Below, in pieces: positions 9,665-19,739 of a stretch of DNA of 64,000 bases. The DNA comes from Diplolepis rosae. Taxonomy: Eukaryota > Arthropoda > Insecta > Hymenoptera > Diplolepididae. The notes under the pieces are model-generated. The model saw only the letters and a list, made by a program, of their open reading frames with translations. It had not been told where the DNA came from and made no database searches. Every line of letters begins with the position of its first letter. The stretch's first letter is position 1. The stretch is from positions 7,502,001-7,566,000 of the forward strand of contig JAPYXD010000704.1 of the NCBI GenBank assembly GCA_030998225.1. Reading direction: 5' to 3'. The position numbers and the translations under genes are program-made.

Positions 9665-11395
9665 TTTTAAAACAAAACAAAAGAAATCACAATGAGAACA
9701 AAAATGTTTTAAAAGTTATACTCATTTTTCAGTTTTTCGCATTTTCTACAGGGTATGTAACTGAAGCGGTGCAACCTTTATGCACGCCAAGTTTCACGTC
9801 TTCAAACCTATCCTTCCCCTTTAAAACGAGATCCAAGCGATGAAGATGTGTTTATTTTTATGTGAGGCATAATTTTGAGTTATCATTATTGAGATGATGA
9901 GATCGGGATTATACACACGAATAACACATAGTCTTCTCAAGACAGAAATTTTTTTCTATTGCTAAATATTGATAAATAATGAAGTTGATATTATTTAAAT
10001 AAAGGATTATCATTGCTACATGGCCAATCGGCGTAGGTGATTCCGGCAACTGGGGTGATTTGGAATAAAATAAAAAAATCTCCTTCTAATTTAATAATAA
10101 AACTATAGAATGACCAGACAATTTTTTGTAATTCCAAACATTACAAAAATGGCAAGCTTCAGGAAAAAAGAAAAATTATCGACCAAAAAAAAACTTGAAT
10201 CATTTGTTATTAACAAATGGATAAAGATACTAAACAATAATTTAGCCATTCCATAAAGAATATTGTAAACTATGCTCTGTCCACATTTAAAGTGAATCAG
10301 AGAGATAGATTTTGAGATACGACTTTCACCGATTCATAAAATACAGTTTCGGAAAAAACACAAAAGAAAAAAGGGTCAGCCCATTGTCGCAGCACAGTGG
10401 ATGATCCAAACCTTCACAAACATTCTCATAACCCAATAAATTTTTTGAATTTTCACGAAATCTTGGTTGCAAATTAAAGTTAAGACCCTAGGCTATAACA
10501 CTATACAATAAGGAAAAATCGAATTTTGAAAATTTCAAACTTAGGCAGATCCCTCAATGGGTTGTACAACCCAATAATGTCACTGTTGATAAGAAAGTAA
10601 AAAGCATTGAGGGTCAGAAATTGATTTTTGATTATTTTTTCCCCTTCATTGGTAATCTAATGACCAGTTTCACGCATGGTTCACCCTCTGAATTCACGTA
10701 GTCAAGCCATACATGCTCTGAATTCCAAAATGATCTGATTTCGATCCAGGATAAGAAAGTTTGGCCATAGAAATGGTTAAAGATATTTTCCATGAGGCGC
10801 ACACCAAGTGTGAAACTCTATTGGAATGCTGATCCTGGTGAGTTTTGGATCAGAGCCAAGCTAGTTATCTACGACTGGCTGGTACGAAGAGGGTGCGAAC
10901 CTTTGAAGACGAAGGAAAATGGCCCGATTGTATGATCAGGATAGGGTTAAGCTACCTTGGAAGAGATAATATCGACCATGCGACTTCTCTCTACCGCTTC
11001 TCCCATTCCAACATCATACACTACCTTCTGCTTCATCACGATAATTCTCTATCTCTCCTTACACTATCTTGGATAGCGTTCTACACTTAACTTGGCCAAC
11101 TTTGGAGTTCAGCAACTGTTTCGCCTGCAGGGGGTCTCAGTAACGAGGAAGCAGTGGTAAACTGGGAAAACTGGTCAACACCTAGACAAGTTTGACGTTT
11201 GCTACCAATAATCAGGTCCAGCAAACTCAATTGTCCGGTGAATTTGACTCGCTTGTTGAAACTCGCCTTTCCTCTTAAATTTCATTTTACCTCCAATGAA
11301 ATTTCTGACCGAGGAAGTATAAAGTTATAATCAGACATACTTGAGGAAGATACTCTGGCGGTACCTTTGAAGCATATTATATTGTATTTTCATCC
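9665..11395. other. Intergenic DNA with a perfect 16-bp palindrome and a GC-richer tract
   Basis: TGGGTTGTACAACCCA at 10,558-10,573 is a perfect palindrome. CCCTCAATG and CATTGAGGG lie around it at about 10,551 and 10,598. A GC-richer tract at 10,650-11,240 may be a remnant of an old coding or repeat sequence, but frames are short and no family is recognisable. Confidence 0.35.
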
Positions 11396-11610
11396 TAATA
11401 CTCGCGCTTCGCGTTCAATTTTTATTTCATATTCCTTAAAGCCACTTGTATTTAAAAACTAAGGAGCACGAATTGGTAACGTCGCGCTTCGCACTCGGTG
11501 TTCTATGCCCTTTACATACAAATTACTGTTTGTTTTTTATTTCAAGTAAAAAAAAAAATTCCATTTACTTAAGGAACACATTCTGATCGTAGTGATTGCG
11601 CTTCACGTTT
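11396..11610. repeat. Diverged CGCGCTTCGCG-containing repeats
   Basis: The motif GCGCTTCGC or a near variant recurs at about 11,403, 11,483 and 11,597. TAAGGAGCAC/TAAGGAACAC recurs at about 11,460 and 11,570. These look like two to three degraded tandem units of about 80-115 bp. Confidence 0.4.
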
Positions 11611-11935
11611 GATTTCCTGTATACATTTCTGTAACTTTCTAATAAATTATATAATTAAAATTTTTTTCCAAATATCTAAAAAAAGAAATAAGATGCTGAA
11701 AGTTCAGTAATATAAGATGGAAATCTTATAATTTTAGCGGCAAATAGCCCTGTTTACTTGCGTAACTTACAATATGGAGTAGTAACATTAGCAAAAAATA
11801 TATTTAACTATTTTATTTTCGGCTTGAATGTATTGAAACGCAACATATATTTGCATTTTCTTGGAGCTACGTGTAACTTCGAGAAATACTTTTATATTGC
11901 ACTCAATCCCGCATATGTAATTCGCTGCAATGCTA

Positions 11936-12625
11936 GGTCGTTTGAAAAGTCCCGGACCTGAGCAATACGACAACGCTTTGTTAGAAAATTTGCATTTATT
12001 CTTAAACATAGTTCCCTTCCAATTCTATACACTTATTCCAACGAGTTTCTAAAATACGCGTTTCTTTCAGCAATGACCTTTTCATTTGAGTAAAATTTCT
12101 TTCCAGCCAGCCATCTCTTCAAATGATTATGCAAAATGTTGTGTACGTGTTCAGTTGGGATGCTTACCATATTAGAAATCTCACGCACCTTCAATTTACG
12201 GTCATTGATCACTGAACGTAGAATTTTTTTGATCATTTCTGACGTAATCGCATCTGAAGGCCTCACTGAACGTGAATCGTCATTTGTGCTCGTACGACTA
12301 AACTTAAACTCTCGCATCCACCTTTTGACTATTGCATTCGATGAAGCACATGTGCCATAAAACTTATCAAGCTTTGCTTCATCTTCTTTAGCCATTTTGC
12401 CTCTCAAATAATAATGTTTCATAAGGACACGGAATTCGTTTTTTTACATTGTTTACAAAATCACTGAGATGATAACGCGGCAATTACTCTTAAACATAAA
12501 CTACTTGACAGATTGTAATGAAACTTTGGATGAAGTGCTTTTAAGATTGGCACTTCATAAAAATGATAAGGATATTATATTAGTAACTCTATCTGGTAGT
12601 CAGGCCCGGGACTTTTCAAACGATC
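11936..12625 (-). mobile_element. Mariner-type deletion derivative with TA duplication
   Basis: The ends are inverted repeats: TCGTTTGAAAAGTCCCGG near 11,938 and its reverse complement (CCGGGACTTTTCAAACGA) near 12,606-12,623. They are flanked by TA at 11,934-11,935 and 12,626-12,627. The 690-bp element is about half the usual mariner length because the middle of its transposase gene is missing. It keeps both ends, so it could have been moved by a full-length relative. Confidence 0.88.
12033..12422 (-). pseudogene. Mariner transposase fragment: DNA-binding domain joined to C-terminus
   Basis: The 129-residue frame begins with a mariner N-terminal region. It includes KLDKFYGTCASSNAIVKRW, a WMREFKFSR segment, a VRPSDAITSEMI stretch at the position of the family's GRP linker, and LKVREISNMVSI as the second helix-turn-helix. 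At about residues 100-105 it jumps directly to LAGKKFYSNEKVIAERNAYF, the block that follows the third catalytic Asp in full-length transposases. None of the catalytic Asp residues remain. A peptide that still binds terminal repeats but cannot cut is possible in principle. The frame is open, but there is no evidence that it is expressed. Confidence 0.85.
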
Positions 12626-12629
12626 TAGT

Positions 12630-14600
12630 ATTGTGAGTTGATGGAAAAAATCCAAGAGTTCAAATGAAAAATTTTACTTTTTAACACTTTTTTCGTATCT
12701 CGTATATTTGGCGGAGAAATTGTATTTGTGATGTTTATAAAAACGTTTTTGATGAATTGAGGAAAAGATGTAACTCCTATGAAAAAATAGTCAAAAATAA
12801 ATTAATAGATTTTTTTTAAACGAACAATATTTTTTCGCAAAATTTTTTTCATACCCTGCATAGATTTGGTCCAAAAATCTCACTCGGGGAATCCCAAAAC
12901 GTCGAGATTTTAGGTAATTTTGAAAAGTCATTTTTCATATAAAATCTCATATGATACCTCGGAAAAATTATTTCAAAAAATTGTATTACTTACAATGATG
13001 ATATAATTTCATCATTTGACATTATAATTTTTATTAAATGTCTAATTTATAAATACATTTAGTACTGGAATAGATTTTTATAGAAAATGAAACCTATGCA
13101 TAAATAAATATAAGATACTGTGTTTTCCTCATGTAACATTAACTAGTTGCACTTCTCAGAATGCAACTTTACGAATAAACCCGAACATAACAAATCTTCT
13201 CTACTGTAGATTAAGTTTTCAAAAGGGGCAACACTGAGAATTATCCTTTTTACTTGTAGTCATGCCTATTTCATGAAAAGATTTAAAGGTAAAACATTTT
13301 GAGAAGATCTGTAATCAATACTACACTACCACGTCTGGCCATAATTTACTTACTCTACTAGATCCTACATTATTTAAAAAAAATAATGTAACCTAACTTT
13401 CCTACGTGAAATTATATTTTCTTGTGATGCAATTGCATGTAAAGAACTAATAATAGATACAAATATGTACGAAGTTTAATTAACCATACCATTGATATCT
13501 AAAAGGCTGAGCATCACGAAACTTTCTTACTTTTTCCCAGAAATTTATGTAAAATGAATGTACCTTCTCTTTTATAAAAATTTTATTTCACGAGAAATAT
13601 ATAATATGAACTATGCTACTTTAAAAAAGTTCTTCTAGAGTAAATTTTAATGTTAAATTTTGCAAAATCAGCATCCAACTTATCTATACTCAAAATATGA
13701 CTCTACCCTGTTTTGCAAGCTTCACAATTAATCCACAGTAACACAAACCGAAACATAAACTTTCGAGAGAACGATTACGGCTAACGGACGTCACTCGTTC
13801 AATTTAGATTTTCCGGAAAATGTGTGGCTCTATGATGCATAGTCTTAAATTCTAATATATTGAGTAAATACATTTAATAAACATATTCTATATTTATTGC
13901 TGTTCTTAAATATTGTATCTAAAAGTAAGTAGTGTCAAGAAAAATTTTATTGCTTATTGTTTCAGACGACTAGAATTCAGATTATTTTTTAATATTGTAT
14001 TAATTTTGGTTTAAATTAAAGTACTTAGCCAAATGATTACTACATTAAATAATCAACCACAACCTAGCAAACATAGATTGTAAAACGAAAATAAATTTGT
14101 GTCAATTCAAACCTTTACAGATTCTGATATTATGAAAAATAAATATTTTCTCCTTCCTTTTACATCTATAGTGAAAATTCATGCACAAATTTGTTGATGG
14201 ATGCTCGTTCTTACTGAGTGAAAATGCAACATATTCTGATGCAGAAGACCGGACGTGTTTCCATTTTTTAAAATGCTGTCCATTATGTCGGTTGGAAGTA
14301 GAATGAAGCACAATACGCCCTTCTGTACACATAACGGAAACCCATTACACTCTCGTTCTAATATGAGAGCAATCACTTCACAAATAGATGAGGTCACGCG
14401 CCCCGGGAGAACCGATCTCATCACAAAGATGACAGCGATTGCAACAATGTTAAAGGAAAGCCCAATGGATCAAATCAACATGATGTAGATTACAAATTGA
14501 ACAAAAACTTATAAGTAAAAGGTCAAGATACTTCGACTCAATTTATTATAACCGCATGAACCCAAATTCATGAAAAATTTATTGCATGGATTTATATGTT
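12630..14600. other. AT-rich intergenic DNA, no recognised gene
   Basis: No transposon ends or protein families recognised. At 14,179-14,490 frames are open on both strands at once: one on the plus strand (14,255-14,488) and a hydrophobic one on the minus strand (14,179-14,424). Base composition there is less AT-rich than around it. Neither product is recognised. Confidence 0.35.
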
Positions 14601-14604
14601 CCCC

Positions 14605-14640
14605 CAAGGCTATGGACCAATCAGACCAAGTGACTATATT
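14605..14640. repeat. Partial end of the TTAA-type miniature element
   Basis: AAGGCTATGGACCAATCAGA followed by CCAAGTGACT closely matches the left end of the element at 1937 (AAGGCCATGGACCAACCGGA, then TCAAGTGACT). No partner end is visible nearby, so this is a truncated or eroded copy. Confidence 0.6.
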
Positions 14641-14913
14641 ATAGTTTATATTCAAGATAAACTTTTACATACGTATACAAACTTTCGTTCTGAAAATTTT
14701 GGAGATATAGTAGAATACGATAAAGAACTTCTTTTTGGTTCGTTTTAGTGAAAATTTTGAAAAATATTTTACAGGTAACCATGATTGCTAATGACTTTCC
14801 CAGATCTGTTTAATGTAAGAAGAATTTTTCGTGAAATACTACCTATTACGAGGGGCACTATTTATATTTTGAGCCTAATAATGAAAAACAGTAATTTGTC
14901 ATCGAAAATGGCT

Positions 14914-15138
14914 TTATTGTTTTTCAAAGTATTCTTCATCATCTATACACTTTTGCATGAGTTCGAACATTTTTTGAGCTTTTGTCAAATTATGTGGGAT
15001 CCAACGAGAACAAATCTTTATCACGGCTAAATGTTCATGCAATATTTTATATAACACATTACTCAATAAGCTTCTGGTCTGGCACATTAATGGCACCACT
15101 ATTGTCAAATTCATATAATTTCTGGATAGTACCAACAT
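14914..15138 (-). pseudogene. Outer mariner transposase, fragment before the catalytic domain
   Basis: The translation includes LLSNVLYKILHEHLAVIKIC followed by SRWIPHNLTKAQK. This is the mariner segment linking the second helix-turn-helix to the catalytic core (consensus RWVPxxLTxxQK). It ends at a stop soon after, with no DDE motifs between here and the terminal repeat at 14,870. The first about 20 residues of the frame do not look like transposase and probably belong to flanking or inserted sequence. Confidence 0.75.
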
Positions 15139-16370
15139 TCAAACGTTAAGTGTCATAATTTCATGACAATGACAACTTGACGTTTAGTTCAGAAGTTACA
15201 GAGGTTTTGGTGAAGCAACTTTTGTCATTTTCAAAAGAATTAATAAAAAAGAGTTCGGAGTGTTAATCAACCTGTGCTTTTTAATGCGAAAGTATACTGC
15301 TGAAGCAAAGCAGTGACTTCATAAGCATTATGAGGACATTGCACCAGGGAAATCAACAATCATCGACTGGTATGCCGAATTTAAACGTGGTCGTACAAAC
15401 ACCGCTGACGCTGAACGCTCTGGTCGCCCAAAATCAAGAGTTGTTTCGGAAAACATAAATAAAGTCCACAAAATAGTTTTGGGCGACCATAAATTAAAGT
15501 TGCGTGAGATAGCTGACACCTTAAAAATATCAGAAGGTAGTGTATTTACAACTTTGCGCGAATCTTTGGAGATGCGTAAGTTGTTTTCGAAGAGGGTGCC
15601 GTGTTGGCTCACTCCCGACCAAAAACAAGAACGCGTCGAGGATATAGAGCGCTGTTTGGAGCCGTTCAAGCGAGATAAAAAGGATTTTCTGCGTCGGTAT
15701 GTGACAATAGATGAAACATGGATCCACCACTACACACCTGAAACAAAAAAATCGTCAGATGAGTGGACAGCAGCTGGTGAAAGCCGTCCAAAGCGACCAA
15801 AAACTCAACAGTGGGCTGGAAAGATTATGGCACCCGTATTTTGGGACGCGCATGGTATTTTGTTTATCGACTATCTTGAGAAAGGTAAAACCATTAACAG
15901 CGACTATTACATGGCATTACTGTATCGATTGAGCGCAGGGATCAAGAAAAAACGGCCTCACATGCAAAAGAAAAAAGTGCTGTTCCACCAAGGCAATGCA
16001 CCGTGCCACAAGTCCATGAAAAAGATGGTCAAATTGAATGAACTAAGCTTCGAATTGCTTCCTCACCCACCGTATTCTCCAGATCTGGCCCCCAGTGACT
16101 ACTGGCTCTTTACTGACCTGAAAAAAATACTCCAGGGAAAGAGATTTGGCTCCAATGAAGAAGTGATTGCCGAAACTGAGGCCTATTTTGAGAGCAAAGA
16201 CGAATCATTCTACAAAAAAGACATCGAAAAGTTAGAGAAGTGTTGGAATGAATGTATTACGCTTGAAGGAAACTATGTTGATGAATAAAGTCGAATTTTT
16301 CGAAAAAAATGTGTTTTTCTTAGTTAGACCGGAAACTGATTTAGTGATTTGTTATGCTTAAGATTCCCTA
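15139..16370 (+). mobile_element. Mariner element, mellifera-type, inserted in the outer mariner
   Basis: It contains a nearly full-length transposase pseudogene on the plus strand (15,284-16,288), opposite to the host mariner. The right side has a typical TTAGTTAGACCGGAAACTGA near 16,319-16,340, as in right ends of this subfamily. The left terminal repeat is not clear to me, so the boundaries are set by where the host mariner frame breaks and resumes. Confidence 0.75.
15284..16288 (+). pseudogene. Mariner transposase (mellifera subfamily), inactive
   Basis: About 335 codons, close to the usual 340-350 length. The ATG at 15,284 is a likely but not certain start. A TGA at 15,314-15,316 stands where relatives have Trp in an AKQW motif. 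After that the frame is open to 16,288. Recognisable parts are RSGRPKS at the end of the first helix-turn-helix, LKLREIADTLKIS, a VPCWLTPDQKQER linker, VTIDETWIHHY with the first catalytic Asp, and HPPYSPDLAPSDYW with the third. The second catalytic motif reads HQGNAPCHKS: Asp is replaced by Gly (GGC at 15,992-15,994). The C-terminus LEGNYVDE is typical. The stop plus the Asp-to-Gly change make it non-functional. The subfamily call is by family knowledge, without an alignment. Confidence 0.9.
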
Positions 16371-16622
16371 AATTTCACAGTATGTCACATGACGATCTTG
16401 CATTATCAGTTTTTGCACAGCATTAATGTTTTCTGGGCCAACAACTGATTTTGGACGACCTTTACGAAATTCGTCGGTGAGCGACTGGCGGCCACGATTA
16501 AACTGGTTATACCAGCGTTTTACACTGGCATAGGATGGGGCCTAATTGCCGAAAGTAGAAATAAGTTGATCGATGCATTCTTATCTTCATAATCCACGTC
16601 GAAAGTCGTAATAAATCATCGC
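16371..16622 (-). pseudogene. Outer mariner transposase, helix-turn-helix fragment
   Basis: On the minus strand from about 16,619 the sequence reads MIYYDFRRGL, the usual mariner start block. After frame disruptions come RWYNQFNRGR, SLTDEFRKGRPKSVV and PENINAVQKLIMQDRHVTY, matching the DNA-binding domain through the GRP linker. It is broken by stops and frameshifts. The segment stops at about 16,371, where the inner plus-strand mariner begins. Confidence 0.75.
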
Positions 16623-16865
16623 AGATATGTGTGTATCGGATGACTAATGGCAGGCTTGAGGTAAGAATTTTTTTGTTATTTAAGAGAACCATCACAACGT
16701 TTTGCTCAAGTCCTTACTATTTCCTATGTAACGCTTATTTTTATTCAATTTGAGTGAATTAGGTATTTATCAAATTGATTTTAGTTGACTAGGATTTAAT
16801 AGATGTTCAAATGTCCTTATGTCCCAAGTTTAATCGACAGAGTTGAGTAAAATTAGTTCAACTAT
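16623..16865. other. Unassigned spacer inside the outer mariner
   Basis: About 240 bp between the helix-turn-helix fragment and the AGTACT-word element. It is AT-rich and not recognisable as mariner, so it may be part of another insertion. Confidence 0.35.
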
Positions 16866-17255
16866 CTTCCTCCGTGTAGTATGAGCAAGTCACCTTTGGT
16901 AACAAATCGAGTACTACGCCAGTACAAACTTTCGGTAAAGGCACAATACAAATTGCAGTAACGCCCCAGTACTGACAGACAACTTCTAGCCGAGTGACAC
17001 TTTGTAGTAATTCCAATACCGCGCCAGTACAGACCTTCGGTACAGGCATACTACTGTTTACAGTTCAACGCCAGTACAGACCTTCGGTACAGGCGCGGTA
17101 CCGACAAACAACTCCCAGCCGAGTGACATTTCGGACGAATACCAGTACCCAGCCGTTTTCCACCCGGTATTATGCCAGTACAAACCCAGTACCGACATCC
17201 ATCCGGCGGTACTGGCGCGGTACCAAGCCAGTTGTAAATTTCCACCTGGGAGGAA
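16866..17255. mobile_element. AGTACT/GGTACC-word element, copy 1
   Basis: 390 bp packed with CAGTAC, GTACTGG and GGTACCG words, repeated as units such as CCAGTACAGACCTTCGGTAC. Its right end (minus strand TTCCTCCCAGGTGGAAATTT) and a minus-strand inner motif (ACTCGGCTGGGAGTT) match the element at 25,365-26,142. It splits the outer mariner just after MELTRENI. Open frames on both strands here are by-products of the repeat. Confidence 0.75.
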
Positions 17256-17277
17256 TATTTTCACGAGTTAATTCCAT
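17254..17277 (-). pseudogene. Outer mariner transposase, start codon fragment
   Basis: Reads MELTRENI on the minus strand from the ATG at 17,277-17,275, matching the common mariner N-terminus (MEL/MEIxREH). The sequence then passes directly into the AGTACT-word element. Confidence 0.65.
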
Positions 17278-17454
17278 TTTTATGCTGAGACACAATTTTT
17301 AAGTCACTGTAAACAAGACAAAGAACGCTCAAATGAAAAACTTTCTAAACGTGGTTATCTTCAAAAATGTCAAACTTTCTAGTGCCAATATCAGATGGCA
17401 CCTAATAACACTCAGTCTTACCAAGACTTAAAATATAAATAGTGCCCCTTGTAT

Positions 17455-17868
17455 GTATCACTAAACTAAAAATATTGTACGACTTATTCTGAAAAGGATG
17501 TTAATGTTCTTAGTGATGAAAACGGAAAGCTGATACTATTTATAAGATTCGTGAAAAATATATAAATTTGGTCTTGTAATACACTAGAATAAAAAATTTA
17601 TATACCCGATATCAACAGTTTTTTTTAATCAAAATAGAAATGAGATCAACCTCCGTCGGGTCTGAATTATTGAAATTCTTTGGTAAATCACATCAGTCAA
17701 TTCTTCTTTCTAGGGGATTCTGAAATCACTTCTCAGGATTGTTATCGGGTAACTCAACAATAATTTAACCCAAATCGAAACATAAATTTTAACTCACACA
17801 TTGATATGTCTTAAGAATTGAAAACTATAAAAAATTTAAGTAAAATTTTTACACAAACAGTAATACAT
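17455..17868. other. AT-rich intergenic DNA, nothing recognised
   Basis: No open frame, repeat end or RNA gene seen. Confidence 0.35.
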
Positions 17869-17872
17869 TAAG

Positions 17873-18226
17873 GGAGGATCCTTGTGCATAACAAAATTTT
17901 TATATCAAAACCTTGATGTCACGCCAAACATAAATCTAAGCGTTTAGATGCTATGGGTTTGTACATCGAAAACCATTTTGATTTTGTCAGATTGAGTCAT
18001 TTTTGCGATTCTTAGAATGTACGCCAATCAGAGGGTTCCGACAGGGGGTCCTTCACGAGATGTAGTATATTTTTTGTTTTAATTGATTTTTTCACATAAA
18101 TTTTATTTTTATGTCCTTTCAAATTAGTAATACTTTGCTAAAAAGGATTCAAATTGATTGCACTTGTATATTTTGCATAAAAAGTTCCCAAAAATCCATT
18201 TTTTGTGCGCTGGACCAGGATCTCCT
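17873..18226. mobile_element. Second TTAA-flanked miniature element
   Basis: TTAA at 17,869-17,872 and 18,227-18,230 bound 354 bp. The left end GGGAGGATCCTTGTGC and the reverse complement of the right end (AGGAGATCCTGGTCC) are imperfect inverted repeats of about 15 bp. Its sequence differs from the element at 1937, so it would be a separate family. Confidence 0.5.
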
Positions 18227-18229
18227 TTA

Positions 18230-18945
18230 ATGCCAAAAACTAATAAGAATTAAAATATGTAATCCAGTTAGACTCTTGATCCTTCGATAAAAAAAGTAAG
18301 TAGACAAAATCTGTCAAAAATTTTGACCCAAATATTGTATAATTTTGCCAAACACATTAAAATTGAGGATGCGTAAGAAAAAAAAATGGAAAGTGCGCTA
18401 GGAAAAGGATTTTAAAAATTCTTTAAAAAATGGCGATCAGAACGTTTAGAGTCCTGTATTCTTTTTTTGTGTGAGAGATTTATATTAGAGTCATTCCTGA
18501 AACAAAGCTACAGGAATTGTTAAAAAAACAATCTCGTTGCGATTTCCTTGCAAGATACAAAAATACAGTGAATTTGAATTTCACAAATGATAAATTTTAA
18601 AGTAATATATCTTTTGAATTTTTTTTATGGCTTTCAAAAGGTGACGCACAATATGGGAAGAAATTTCATCCTACATGCTACTTGAAACAAAAATTATTCA
18701 TATAACTTTTTATCGCAGTTTTACTGAATTCACACCTCTCGAGTTTGCACTAATTAATGAATAATTACACTTGTTACTACTTACGAATGTTTTAATGAAT
18801 CTAATGCAACCATTAACCCTCTGTATGTGTCAAAGATCAAAGGTAGAGATACTCGACTAACCTCTTTATTTTTCTCACCTACTGTGACTAATTACATCTC
18901 CCATTCTTTTTCCATTTCAGTGACCTGGAAATTAGAATCTACAAA
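18230..18945. other. AT-rich intergenic DNA, nothing recognised
   Basis: No coding or repeat feature seen. A pyrimidine tract ending in CAG at about 18,910-18,921 resembles a splice acceptor but has no associated exon. Confidence 0.35.
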
Positions 18946-18949
18946 AAAT

Positions 18950-19380
18950 ACATTAATTTTATGGAAAAAATTTTAAACTTACGGAATATAATACTTTTAA
19001 TAATGTTTTTTTTAATAGAATTTTTCCTTACTATCGCTTTTTATCAATGTTTTAAAAATTATTGGATTTTCATAAATCATAGCTCATTTTTTCGGGCAAA
19101 ACATTTTCAAATATACATTCAAATATACATAGTTATTTGAAAAAAAATGGTTATTTTTGAAAAATTCGTTTTGCTTTTCAGCCACTGAAAACTATACTTT
19201 TAAAATTAAAAACAATAGAGTTGTAGAAAATATTTTCCCCCAGAAAATAAGCCCTGATTTATGAAAATCCAATATTTTTTAAAAAATTGGTAAGAAGCGA
19301 TAGAAAAAAAAAATTTATTACAAAAACCATGATCAAAAGTATTATTTTGCTTAAGTTTAGAATTTTTAAAATAAAAAATC
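18950..19380. mobile_element. Foldback element with inverted arms
   Basis: The left arm (about 18,950-19,105) and the right arm (about 19,215-19,380) are inverted copies, with shared blocks such as TATTGGATTTTCATAAATCA and ACTATCGCTT. Similarity by eye is about 75-80%. The minus-strand open frame at 19,206-19,475 lies over the right arm and is not a gene. Confidence 0.65.
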
Positions 19381-19569
19381 ATGTTTTTCATTTTAACAAA
19401 CATGACTGTTAATATCATTTCAAGTCTCAAAATCATAGAAAAACTTTTTTTCCAAAGACCTGATTTTTGACACAACTACTCTTAAGAGCAGAGACTTAGT
19501 GGTTATATAAAAAGATAACAATAACCAATAAAACAAACATTTGAATAAAAAAGTGAACTTTTCGAGAAT

Positions 19570-19736
19570 ATTCTTTTTCCACTATCGGCTCAAAAAGTGG
19601 ATTTTACTGCCCCGTGTGTGAGAAACAAATCCATTTTCTGACTCCCTAGTAGAAAAAAATCATGTGCGACACGGGAAAAACATTTATTTTACTCGCAAGA
19701 TAATTTTTTTTGCCCTAGTTGCACAATATACTATTA
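19570..19736. mobile_element. Double-hairpin miniature element, copy 2
   Basis: Reverse-orientation copy of 847-1054. Shared blocks include TTGTGCAACTAGGG (as its complement), AAAATAAATGTTTTTCCCGT (as its complement) and the TCCACTTTTTGAGCC/TCAGAAAATGGATTTGTTT hairpin. It is shorter because the loop of hairpin 1, about 45 bp, is missing. Confidence 0.8.
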
Positions 19737-19739
19737 TAT

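Larger units (their letters stand above)
14848..17453 (-). mobile_element. Outer mariner-type element, interrupted by later insertions
   Basis: Terminal inverted repeats GGGGCACTATTTATATTTT (about 14,852-14,870) and the reverse complement (about 17,430-17,449) bound the region. Transposase pieces on the minus strand lie in the expected order from right to left: a start ATG at 17,277, a helix-turn-helix block at 16,622-16,371, and a second block at 15,138-14,914. The catalytic domain is absent, so this copy was already deleted or eroded. Two other elements, a plus-strand mariner and an AGTACT-word element, lie inside it. Confidence 0.78.

Noticed and set aside
15328..15932. Minus-strand and alternative-frame open frames over the inner mariner.
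   Set aside because: They are shadows of the transposase frame at 15,284-16,288.
16858..17302. Overlapping open frames on both strands.
   Set aside because: They lie in the AGTACT-word element; the apparent peptide repeats are produced by the DNA words.
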